Source: Clostridiales bacterium
Lineage (GTDB): Bacteria > Bacillota > Clostridia > Saccharofermentanales > Saccharofermentanaceae
NCBI GenBank assembly: GCA_017964005.1
Contig: JAGCSR010000029.1
Coordinates: forward strand, 1 to 52,360
Direction: 5' to 3'
Length of the DNA: 52,360 bases
In this document: one piece after another, positions 33,225 through 41,105 of the stretch
Layout: each line of letters begins with the position of its first letter
Position numbering within the stretch: position 1 is the stretch's first letter
The notes under the pieces: model-generated
The model's input: only the letters and a program-made list of their open reading frames with translations
The model's database searches: none
Told to the model about the DNA's origin: nothing
Program-made: the position numbers and the translations under genes

Positions 33225-36164
33225 TTACCCTTTGCCATTGACAAACTTATCGTACTTATATAGGAATGTTACCATCTGACGTCTCAGGCACTTGCCCTGA
33301 GGCTGGAAGGTATTGTCCTTATAACCTGCTACGATCTTCTTCTCGGATGCCCAAAGGACTGCCTTGTAGAAGTAATCCTTAGTCTTTACATCCTTGAACT
33401 TGTTCTTTGTTGATTTGGGCTTGGGGCTTCCTGCCATACGCCAGAGGAATGTAACCGTCTGACCTCTTGTGCAGACATTCTGAGGTTTGAAAGTTCCGTC
33501 CTTGTAGCCTGTGGTTATGCCTTTCTCAACTGCCCAGATAACAGCCTTGAAGAAGTAGTCCGTCTTCTTGACATCAGAGAACTTACAGGTCTTTGCTTTG
33601 GGAGCAGGTTCTCCTGCTAGTCTCCACATGAATGTCAGCATCTGAGCTCTTGTACACTCGTTGGCGGGTTTGAACTTGGTCTGCTTATCGTAGCCCTTGA
33701 CTATGCCATTGGCCGTCAGGTAATTTGTCGGCGCGTACCAGAAATCCTTGGTGCTGGTAACGTCCTTATAAAGTACTGTCACAGTGCATGCTGCAGTCTT
33801 GCCCGCTACTGCTGCGGTAACGGTCACAGTCCCGGCCTGCTTGGCAGTTATCTTACCTGACTTATCCACTGCAGCAATCTTGGCATCTGAAGATGTCCAA
33901 ATAACAGGATCTTGAGTTCCCTTGACTGAAGCGTTAAGGGCCAGACTGTCACCGCAGACTATCGTTGCCGTGGTCTTGTCCAAAGCCAGAGTAACTTCCG
34001 GAGCTTGGGTAGGAGCCTGAGTGGGGGCTGCCGGTGTCTGTGTAGGTGTCGTTGTCGGCTGTGCCGGTTCATTGGTTGGCGCCGCAGTCGGACTGACGGG
34101 AGCCGCGGTAGGAGTTACGGTCGGTGCAGCAGGAGCTTCCGTCGGAGCTGCCGTCGGCGTCGGAGTTGCAGGAGCTTCACCAGTGATGGTGAAGGTTTTC
34201 GATCCGGAACCTGAATAACAGTTCTTCATCGTAACTTCTACGGTTCCGGTTCCGGGGAAGATATTGTCCTTATATAAAACATCGTAGTCGTATGTGTTTA
34301 CGGTCCATCCGAGATCGTCGTACACATCTATCGCAGGTTTGATCTCTTCTCCCGTGTAGTCGAATTTGTCCTTGACCAACCGGATATTAGGAACGATCTG
34401 TCTGGGCTCTACATCGAAGTACTTATATCCTGTATTGCCTTTGTAGTTATTGTACATATCGACTTTGATCCATACCTGACATTCGGAAGTGTAGTTGTAG
34501 TTAAAAGACCAATCGTCCGGAGTTACTACGATTCCCTCAGCAGTCGTTATGATGAGATTGTCTTCTTCCAGATGATCTTTGTAGGTCAGCGGGGAATTCT
34601 TTATCTGTACTTGAGGGGTAACCGGCATCGGATTGATCTTAAATGTCTGATCGGATACTCCGCGGTAATTGCCGATACCTCTGATTATGTAATGCTGAGT
34701 TCCCGCATTGATGTTGTCATCATAAAGGATCTCATAATCGATGCCGTTAGTCAGGAACTGGCTGCCGAGATATACTTCCGGAGACACAGTAAGCTCTTCG
34801 CCGGTATAGGTCTGAGCCGTTACACCCGATACCCTTAGATCACCGTTACTGATGTCCGTTCTGTCAGCCTTACCCCAACCTGCATATACTGTCGAGGAAT
34901 GCGGCTCATGATAGCCTTTGCTGCAGGCATAATCCTCAAACTCGGTTGAATAGTAGGAATCTTTGGGGGACATTATATACTTGGTGCAGGCAGCATCTTC
35001 GTACCATGCTTCCAATACATAGCCGTCACGGGCGATCTCCTGCTGGGTAATATCCAGGTTATATGCATTGAAGATCCATTCGTCCCTGCCGTTCACCTTA
35101 CCGCCATTGGCATTAACGGTAACGGTCGGCTTGTAGTTATCGTATTTGTATTTGAGGAGGATAACCATCGTATCTTCTTCAGAACCGTGCTTGGCATTAT
35201 CAAAGGAGAAGCCGAAGTCCAAATGATAGTTATTGAAGAACTTGATACCGAAATGGTCACTGTCAGGCGCCTGAGGATTATATCTGCTGTCGGTCTTGAT
35301 GGCTGTCGTGTTATTGCCTGCCTGGAATCCCTCAAAACTGTACCCTTCTATATAGGGGCGTGAGATAAGGAAATCAGTCCCTTCTATCACTTCCGGGTTC
35401 TGGGCATTCTGTGTCCAGGTCGTTGACAGATCCTCTGCCCAGATGACCTCGGGATTATTGTCATCATAATACTCGGCACCTGCCGGGAATGCCGGCTGAT
35501 CCTGATTGTTCATCCTGAACCTGTATTCCACTTTCTGGTATCTGGGAAGAACGATATAGTAGAGACTGCTGACACTCCAATTATCAGTCATCACATATTC
35601 TTCTTTGTCATCATCGTATCTATATTCCGCAGCCCAAGTCGTAGCAAAACTCTTGTAACCTTGAAGCATTACCGGCTCATTTCCAACCACTTCAAGTTCG
35701 CGGATATAAGTATGCAGGGTATCCGAAGATTTACTGGCAATAGTCACATTCTCACCATATGTTACAGCTTCAGTGATCTTGAAGTGACCGTCATATACTT
35801 GGCCTTCCTGATAATCAAGATACACGCCGTTTTTGGCAAAGGCCTTACCGGGCAGACCATGGTAGCCGTGGCCGTCCGGATTGGGATCATCTTCCGGAAG
35901 GAACCTGACCTTATCTCCCGGGAACAGGATTCCCAGGCTCTGAAGATAGTCGGTATAGTTATGTCTCGGGAGGACATATTTGCCTTCTTTTTGCTTCTGA
36001 AGGTCGTATTCATATGTCGTAGGGGTATGTTCTCTGTACGGACCGCTTGACAGTGTTGTTTTGGTTGCGTATTGCGTATCTGCACCGACACCTGTGCAGA
36101 ACAGTCCTGATACCATTGCACATGAAAGCAGGGCCGCTATCGTCGTTCTTATTCCTCTCCTCAT
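33225..36164 (-). CDS. Secreted SLH surface protein with Big_2 and MBG-like domains, 979 aa
   Basis: Signal peptide at the start (TTIAALLSCAMVSGLFCTG, ending near GVGA); AGGAGG precedes it. Residues about 30-400 form an unrecognised Tyr/Asp-rich exported domain, then an InlB-like segment (YVLEAWYEDAACTKYI). Two or three MBG-like beta modules follow (YTGEELTVSPEVYLG, YTGEEIKPAIDVYDD). Next are a long Thr/Pro/Ala linker, a Big_2 domain (VIWTSSDAKIAAVDKSGKITA) and three C-terminal SLH repeats, very similar to those of the 7113-13724 protein. Probably a wall-anchored adhesin or enzyme carrier. Confidence 0.88.
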   Translation of the reverse strand: MRRGIRTTIAALLSCAMVSGLFCTGVGADTQYATKTTLSSGPYREHTPTTYEYDLQKQKEGKYVLPRHNYTDYLQSLGILFPGDKVRFLPEDDPNPDGHGYHGLPGKAFAKNGVYLDYQEGQVYDGHFKITEAVTYGENVTIASKSSDTLHTYIRELEVVGNEPVMLQGYKSFATTWAAEYRYDDDKEEYVMTDNWSVSSLYYIVLPRYQKVEYRFRMNNQDQPAFPAGAEYYDDNNPEVIWAEDLSTTWTQNAQNPEVIEGTDFLISRPYIEGYSFEGFQAGNNTTAIKTDSRYNPQAPDSDHFGIKFFNNYHLDFGFSFDNAKHGSEEDTMVILLKYKYDNYKPTVTVNANGGKVNGRDEWIFNAYNLDITQQEIARDGYVLEAWYEDAACTKYIMSPKDSYYSTEFEDYACSKGYHEPHSSTVYAGWGKADRTDISNGDLRVSGVTAQTYTGEELTVSPEVYLGSQFLTNGIDYEILYDDNINAGTQHYIIRGIGNYRGVSDQTFKINPMPVTPQVQIKNSPLTYKDHLEEDNLIITTAEGIVVTPDDWSFNYNYTSECQVWIKVDMYNNYKGNTGYKYFDVEPRQIVPNIRLVKDKFDYTGEEIKPAIDVYDDLGWTVNTYDYDVLYKDNIFPGTGTVEVTMKNCYSGSGSKTFTITGEAPATPTPTAAPTEAPAAPTVTPTAAPVSPTAAPTNEPAQPTTTPTQTPAAPTQAPTQAPEVTLALDKTTATIVCGDSLALNASVKGTQDPVIWTSSDAKIAAVDKSGKITAKQAGTVTVTAAVAGKTAACTVTVLYKDVTSTKDFWYAPTNYLTANGIVKGYDKQTKFKPANECTRAQMLTFMWRLAGEPAPKAKTCKFSDVKKTDYFFKAVIWAVEKGITTGYKDGTFKPQNVCTRGQTVTFLWRMAGSPKPKSTKNKFKDVKTKDYFYKAVLWASEKKIVAGYKDNTFQPQGKCLRRQMVTFLYKYDKFVNGKG

Positions 36165-36309
36165 ATAACGCCTCCTTCCTCGCGCCGATCCTTCGGCCGC
36201 TGTCCGGATATCTTACATGGTAATAAAACCCTACTATAATTATCGCGGTGCCGGGAGGTGCTGTTCAATCCGTTATGATAAATTTTCGATGAATTAATTA
36301 TGACGGTGA

Positions 36310-37578
36310 TCAGGCATTGGCATTGATCCTGTATCTGGTTCCTCTGCCGTTGCCTTCGACCACGACAATGCCCCGGTCAGACATATCTTTGAGAAGATTA
36401 GTTACTTTGGTCTTGCCGAATCTTATATCCTTCGAAGACATCACCTCATTGATGGGTTTACTGATATTCCTGCTGAGGTGATCGTAGATGTGCCGTTCAT
36501 CTTCCGTAAGATCATCAATGCCGCTTAGTACCGGCAATGTCACCCGTATCGAATCTTCGGTGATAAGGAATTGGGGCTTATTCCTGCTTGCAGCATAAGC
36601 CTGCCTGATCCTGCGGATCCCCGTGCCGAACCTCTCGATGAGTCCGAGCCGGTGGAACACTCCTGCAAGTATGGGATTCCTTAGTATCGACAGATTGCCG
36701 TTAAGGTAACTGTCTTCCGAGATCGAATCCGGGAGTCCGCCCAGCGATACGATCTCTATCCTGTCATCAAACATCGACACATTGATATGAGCATCCACAT
36801 CCCAGACCCTGTGGATAATGGCATTGGCCAACGCTTCTCTTACTGCTTCTTCCGGGATGGATTCAACCTTGTGTCTGTCGATCCCGTCGACTATCTCATA
36901 CTGATAGAAGTCCTTATAGATCTCGACTGCTTTGTTATAACTGTCTAATATCGATCTACGGTCGAGGGTCGCCCTCTTCTTGAAGATATTGATATTCTCT
37001 CCGAACTTAACCACATCTATCCCCGGGAATGAATTATTATCCGACAGGATGTCAGCCGCATTATTGTAACCTTCACTATCCTTATAAAGACTTAATGTCT
37101 TGAGGATATCCCGATCGAGTTTGGATATGCCGATCTTATCTTTAAGTTCACGGGTCAAAGTCTTAAACGTAAGGTCCTGATCTTTGGATCTCAGTTCTTC
37201 GAAGTCGATATTATCGCCTTCCAGTATAAGCCTCTTAAGTTCTGTCTTATCGACTTCAACAGTGGAGGTGTCATTACGCTTATAGGTCTTATTGTTAAGG
37301 AAATACGGTTTGTTTATACCGGCTCTTACTTCCAGACATACAACTCTGCCGGAATTAGTCGTGGTTATAAGAAAATCCGGGGCAGGTGTTATCTTATCGT
37401 TGATCTTATTCTCTATCCTGAGTGCGAGGGATTTGGCATCTGATACTCCTATCGTATTGCCCTGATCATCAACGCCAAACAGGATCTTGCCGCCGTCGTA
37501 GTTGGCATAGGCGGTAACCGTCTTAAGAAATGTGTCTGTAAGTTTGCTCTTAAACTCCAAATGCTTATTCTCTCTCAT
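36310..37578 (-). CDS. AlbA_2 (Schlafen-type) putative transcriptional regulator
   Basis: A 422-residue protein. N-terminal AlbA_2 domain: ENKHLEFKSKLTDTFLKTVTAYANYDGGKILFGVDDQG. The central DUF4325/RecG-C-like part has EEAVREALANAIIHRVWD, FDDRIEIVSLGG and RFGTGIRRIR. The C-terminal winged-helix segment (GKTKVTNLLKDMSDRGIVVVEG) completes the usual layout. The family is annotated as ATP-binding or RecG-like regulators, with roles in transcription or defence not well defined. It is divergent from the Rpn nuclease gene, and a nested inverted repeat lies just upstream (37622-37667), suggesting autoregulation. Confidence 0.8.
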   Translation of the reverse strand: MRENKHLEFKSKLTDTFLKTVTAYANYDGGKILFGVDDQGNTIGVSDAKSLALRIENKINDKITPAPDFLITTTNSGRVVCLEVRAGINKPYFLNNKTYKRNDTSTVEVDKTELKRLILEGDNIDFEELRSKDQDLTFKTLTRELKDKIGISKLDRDILKTLSLYKDSEGYNNAADILSDNNSFPGIDVVKFGENINIFKKRATLDRRSILDSYNKAVEIYKDFYQYEIVDGIDRHKVESIPEEAVREALANAIIHRVWDVDAHINVSMFDDRIEIVSLGGLPDSISEDSYLNGNLSILRNPILAGVFHRLGLIERFGTGIRRIRQAYAASRNKPQFLITEDSIRVTLPVLSGIDDLTEDERHIYDHLSRNISKPINEVMSSKDIRFGKTKVTNLLKDMSDRGIVVVEGNGRGTRYRINANA

Positions 37579-37621
37579 CTGATCACCCCCTATATGAAGT
37601 TGATCAGATTATAAAAGAAAC

Positions 37622-37667
37622 CGTTCGTAAATTCAATCGTAAATTTTTACGACCGTTTTTGCGAACG
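37622..37667. promoter_or_regulatory. Nested inverted-repeat operator
   Basis: An outer pair, CGTTCGTAAA (37622-37631)/TTTTGCGAACG (to 37667), encloses an inner perfect palindrome TCGTAAA-TT-TTTACGA (37637-37652). The arms share the half-site CGTAAA. It lies about 45 bases upstream of the AlbA_2 gene, in the divergent intergenic region with the Rpn gene. Between 37668 and 37911, a stretch at 37781-37817 repeats GATTTTGTTA with a ten-base period, a likely bent, T-phased region, and nothing else clear. Confidence 0.6.
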
Positions 37668-37911
37668 AATTTGTGTGTATATTTTCGAATACGACCGCAT
37701 GAACAATATATAATGTCAACATAAAAATCACTGTTTTTGTATTCTGTCAACCCTTTGAGCGAAGATTTAAGAAAAAATGAGACTTTGTTAGATTTTGTTA
37801 GATTTTGTGAGATTTTTGTCCGTTCTGATATTGTACAATCTTCCTACAAGATAAAACTTGTTGGTCAACCTGCTTTCTTCTTGAACATCCAAGAAAGGAG
37901 GCAACTTGAAC

Positions 37912-38721
37912 ATGTTGCAAAGCAAGACGCCGAAGACAAGGCAGGAGATCATGGAACAGATACAAGGGTTTTGTATCTTCGACGACTTTCTCATGACAGC
38001 AGTTTTCAATAATGATCCCGAATGCGCGGAAGTTCTTATCCGGACTATCCTCGGAAGATCCGACCTTAAGGTCAAGTCCGTACATACCAAACACTATATC
38101 AAGAATCTTTACGGGCACTCAGCCGAACTTGATATCTTCGCAGAGGACACTGATGGTAATCCTTACGATATCGAATTTCAAAAGGCTGATGAAGGTGCGC
38201 GTCCCATGAGAGCAAGACTCTATTCAAGCCTTATGGATGCCAACATCCCGGATCCCGGAATATATGGTGACAGACTGCCTGAAAGCTATGTGATATTTAT
38301 AACTCTAAATGACATATACAAGAGGAGTCTGCCACTATATAGTGTCAATCGCATGATCGAAGAGACCGGGATGAAATTCGAAGACAAACAGCATATAATG
38401 TATGTGAACGGACAGAACAGATCAGATACGGAATTGGGAAGACTGGTACAGGACTTCTTCTGTACCAAAGCAGATGAAATACAAAACAGGGTTCTGTCAG
38501 AGAAGGTCAGGTTTTACAAAGAAGATCCGAAGGGAGTTGAGAACATGATGGAAACATATAAAGATCTGAGTGAATTGATTGCGGAAGAGGTCGCTTACGA
38601 CAAATCTGTTGAGATTGCCGAGAGATTGATAGTCGCAGGTAAGCTTTCGGTTGAAGAAATAGCTGAGAGTACCGGTCTTTCGCTCGAAGATGTAACGGAA
38701 TTAGCAAAAGAAGTCGGATAA
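37912..38721 (+). CDS. Rpn-family PD-(D/E)XK nuclease / putative transposase-like protein
   Basis: A 269-residue member of the Rpn family of recombination-promoting nucleases. It has the family start MLQSKTPKTRQEIMEQ, then FMTAVFNNDPECAEVLI. The active-site segment is AELDIFAEDTDGNPYDIEFQKAD (D, then E-x-Q), and RARLYSSLMD follows. The C-terminal ~30 residues form a helix-turn-helix-like tail (SVEEIAESTGLSLEDV). Rpn proteins cut DNA and promote RecA-independent recombination; a Clostridia-specific branch is common. GGAGG lies 10 bases before the ATG; a TTG at 37906 is possible. Terminator follows at 38745. Confidence 0.82.
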   Translation: MLQSKTPKTRQEIMEQIQGFCIFDDFLMTAVFNNDPECAEVLIRTILGRSDLKVKSVHTKHYIKNLYGHSAELDIFAEDTDGNPYDIEFQKADEGARPMRARLYSSLMDANIPDPGIYGDRLPESYVIFITLNDIYKRSLPLYSVNRMIEETGMKFEDKQHIMYVNGQNRSDTELGRLVQDFFCTKADEIQNRVLSEKVRFYKEDPKGVENMMETYKDLSELIAEEVAYDKSVEIAERLIVAGKLSVEEIAESTGLSLEDVTELAKEVG

Positions 38722-38744
38722 AGACTTTTACTTACACAAATTAT

Positions 38745-38783
38745 CAACAGGGCTGCTCTCACATCGTGAAGGCAGCCCTGTTG
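38745..38783 (+). terminator. Terminator of the Rpn gene
   Basis: CAACAGGGCTGC/GCAGCCCTGTTG hairpin, 12-base arms, followed by a T-rich run (GTTTGTCTTAATATTTT). It is also near the end of the convergent HTH gene. Confidence 0.85.
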
Positions 38784-38799
38784 CGTTTGTCTTAATATT

Positions 38800-39243
38800 T
38801 TACTTCCAGTGTTTGAGCTGAGACAGCCAGCCGTCGTAGCGGGTGCGTCGCTCTTCTTCAGGTGTGTTGTCCGGGTCAGGCATGTTATTGATCAGAAAGT
38901 CGATCAGGCTCTCTTTGGATTCATATACGAACTTTCCGTCTGTGTAGCACCAGGTGCAGTAGTCTTCGTTGAACGCGCCGTCGGGTTCACGGGATATCTG
39001 ACCGTCTTCAGTAAGGGGCATGCCACAGCACTGACAGAACAGCTGTCTGGGTGATCCGAGAAGTGTGTTGATAGAGATGTTGAACTCCTGGGACAGGATC
39101 TTTAGGGTCTCCGTGTTAGGCTGGGTCTCGCCGGTCTCCCAGCGGCTGACTGCCTGTCTTGAGACCATTACGCGCTCTGCCATCTCATCCTGTGTAAGAC
39201 CGTTCTTCTCTCTTAGTTCTTTTAATATATCTTTCGTATCCAT
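38800..39243 (-). CDS. HTH regulator with zinc-ribbon domain
   Basis: A 147-residue protein. An XRE HTH (LTQDEMAERVMVSRQAVSRWETGETQPNTETL) sits at residues about 14-60. Residues about 69-105 form a Cys-rich ribbon (CQCCGMPLTEDG...YCTWCYTDG), matching the putative zinc-ribbon found in AraC- and XRE-type regulators. Likely a metal-containing transcription factor with an unknown ligand. A small gap separates it from the deacetylase at 39314. Confidence 0.82.
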   Translation of the reverse strand: MDTKDILKELREKNGLTQDEMAERVMVSRQAVSRWETGETQPNTETLKILSQEFNISINTLLGSPRQLFCQCCGMPLTEDGQISREPDGAFNEDYCTWCYTDGKFVYESKESLIDFLINNMPDPDNTPEEERRTRYDGWLSQLKHWK

Positions 39244-39313
39244 AGTATTGCCTCCTTTGGTGATGTCTCCATCTTAATAGATGTCTGCCCCAAGGTAAAG
39301 CAACCTGCTGTTG

Positions 39314-40009
39314 CTATATAAATCTCGGTTCTTCGAACACCACTCCGCCTTCGATAATGCGGTCGATGAAGTGCTTATAGTACTCGGGATACATCTGTTC
39401 CGTCTCGTCGTGGGCATGAGTGATGAGAAGATGCCAGGAGCCGTCCTTGAACAATGGGAACCCGTAGGCGGGAGCAGGGTCTTCCATCTTGGCGAATACA
39501 TCTTCCTTGGTAAAATCACTGTCCGGGCGGATACGGTATTCTTCGAGATCGAATGTCCACAAAGTGTCAATATCCTGATCGTACCCGGCCTTCTTCCACC
39601 CGGGTTCTGAGATCTTGGTGTCGTCGACTTTGTCGAATCCTTTGGCTTTGAAATATTCCTGAAGCGCTTCCTTGTTCGCGCCGCCCTGATCACCGTATGG
39701 AAACCTGAAAGGTCTTACCGTACGAGGAACCCCTGCCTCTTCGTACAGCCGGTCCAATGCTTCTTCGCATTTCTCGATCTCTGCTATGCATTCTTCGAGA
39801 GTCAGTTCTGAGAAATGGGGATGGGTATAGCTGTGGTTGCCGACGATCATGCCGTTCCTGAGAGCGTAGATTGCATTCTCCTTATTCTGTTCCAGCCTCT
39901 CTCCCCAGCAGAAGAATATGACCTTGATATTTTTCGATAACAGGTAGTCGACTATCGCTTTGGTGTTCTCCGACGGGAAATCATCTATTGTCAGGATCGC
40001 TTTGATCAT
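39314..40009 (-). CDS. Polysaccharide deacetylase (NodB-type)
   Basis: A 231-residue enzyme of carbohydrate esterase family 4. Motif 1 is TIDD (the DD pair), motif 2 is NHSYTHPHF (metal-binding His pair), and motif 3 is RFPYGDQGG. The C-terminal LLITHAHDE provides the last histidine. No signal peptide is visible, so it acts in the cytoplasm or is a non-classical member; the peptidoglycan or oligosaccharide substrate is not known. It would remove N- or O-acetyl groups. Confidence 0.8.
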   Translation of the reverse strand: MIKAILTIDDFPSENTKAIVDYLLSKNIKVIFFCWGERLEQNKENAIYALRNGMIVGNHSYTHPHFSELTLEECIAEIEKCEEALDRLYEEAGVPRTVRPFRFPYGDQGGANKEALQEYFKAKGFDKVDDTKISEPGWKKAGYDQDIDTLWTFDLEEYRIRPDSDFTKEDVFAKMEDPAPAYGFPLFKDGSWHLLITHAHDETEQMYPEYYKHFIDRIIEGGVVFEEPRFI

Positions 40010-40074
40010 AGGAAACCCTCCTTGGAAAGTAATACGTTCTATGTACCATTATACCCGTCTTATTGCGGCATAAG

Positions 40075-40103
40075 AAAAAAGAGCAGGCATTTGACTGCCT
40101 GCT
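40075..40103 (-). terminator. Terminator of the 40130 lipoprotein gene
   Basis: AGCAGGCA/TGCCTGCT hairpin with a T-tract on the minus strand (TCTTTTTTC), downstream of the lipoprotein gene. Confidence 0.85.
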
Positions 40104-40129
40104 TCCTGTAAGTGAACAATTATTTATGC

Positions 40130-40936
40130 TCAGTTCTTTCCGTAGAAATCAGCAAAGGATACTGCATTATCGAAGGTATAGATATCATCTGCGATCTGGA
40201 ACTCCTCGTAAGGACCGACATTCTCGTCACTGCCGTCGAATGCAGGAGCTGCGGGATCCTTGGCCTTGTACATGATCATGTTGCCGTCGGAATCCGTCTC
40301 ACCTGTGGTGTAGTAACACTCATAGCTTTCGACTGTATTCTTATCGGGGAAATACTTCTGGAACTCTACTACGACAGTGTTTGCAGAACCGGAACCTGTG
40401 CGGTAGAACGTGCCGTCCTTCATGTACTGAAGGCGGTTGCGTGCCCAACCTGCAGTTACGGGAATGATCTTGCCATCACCATCGACCGTATAGACACCAA
40501 GGACAAAGATGGTGTGATAAGATCCGTTCTCAACCTTAGTCTCTTCATCGCTGATAACGAAGAGTTCGTCAGTGCCGTTGTTATCGATATCGATAAGTTC
40601 ATACTTCAAGGCTGCCATAGGATCTTCGCTCAGCTGGGCTGTCTCAAGAATACCGACGCATTCGCCGTAATCTCCGAAGCCTCCGACATCCTTGGTATCA
40701 ACGATCGTCTTGATCGCGTCTGTGATGTCCTTATACTTGGCAAATCCGTCATCTGCGGGAGCCTCTGTATCCTTGGACTCTTCGGTTGCCTCGGATGACT
40801 CACTTGTCTCAACTGCTGCAGTCGTTGTCTCAGTCGTGCTCTCCTCAGTTGCGGATGTTGCAGCGGGAGTATCAGCATTACATGCAGTCAATGCGATCGC
40901 TGCGAGAAGGACTGCGCTTACTAATGTCTTCTTCAT
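40130..40936 (-). CDS. Putative lipoprotein, Thr/Glu-rich tether
   Basis: Start ATG at 40936 has AGGAG upstream; the earlier ATG is rejected. Signal with lipobox (KKTLVSAVLLAAIALTAC), Thr/Glu/Ser tether (residues 30-58), then a ~200-residue domain (KYDITD-like start, LEYELIDIDNNGTDELFVISDEE-like middle, VVEFQKYFPDKNTVESYECYY). The segment YELIDIDNNGTDELFV resembles a calcium-binding D-x-D-x-N-x-G loop. No enzyme motif is seen. Its promoter is at 40985-41012. Exported; function unknown. Confidence 0.7.
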   Translation of the reverse strand: MKKTLVSAVLLAAIALTACNADTPAATSATEESTTETTTAAVETSESSEATEESKDTEAPADDGFAKYKDITDAIKTIVDTKDVGGFGDYGECVGILETAQLSEDPMAALKYELIDIDNNGTDELFVISDEETKVENGSYHTIFVLGVYTVDGDGKIIPVTAGWARNRLQYMKDGTFYRTGSGSANTVVVEFQKYFPDKNTVESYECYYTTGETDSDGNMIMYKAKDPAAPAFDGSDENVGPYEEFQIADDIYTFDNAVSFADFYGKN

Positions 40937-40984
40937 AATATAACTCCTATTCTTATTCATTAGGCATCAGTCAATGCCCGTGAT

Positions 40985-41012
40985 ATTTTACACATATCTT
41001 ATCTATTTGCAA
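40985..41012 (-). promoter_or_regulatory. Promoter of the 40130 lipoprotein gene
   Basis: On the minus strand, TTGCAA (41012-41007), a 16-base spacer and TAAAAT (40990-40985) give a recognisable promoter with a leader of about 40 bases. The spacer contains ATAGATAAGAT, similar to the leader motif upstream of the M1 peptidase genes. Confidence 0.65.
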
Positions 41013-41053
41013 GTATGCTCCGGTATTTGCCTCAAAATAATTGCAGATCCCGA

Positions 41054-41081
41054 AAAAAACAGGCGGACCGGAGTCCGCCTG
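41054..41081 (-). terminator. Terminator of the hydrogenase operon
   Basis: CAGGCGGAC/GTCCGCCTG with a four-base loop (CGGA), followed on the minus strand by TTTTTTT. It lies 25 bases after the stop of hndD. Confidence 0.95.
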
Positions 41082-41105
41082 TCTGAAACTGTTTGATCTA
41101 TAATA

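Noticed and set aside
40112..40798. 228-codon plus-strand frame antisense to the lipoprotein gene
   Set aside because: Shadow of the codon pattern on the other strand; the lipoprotein has a lipobox, ribosome site, promoter and terminator.
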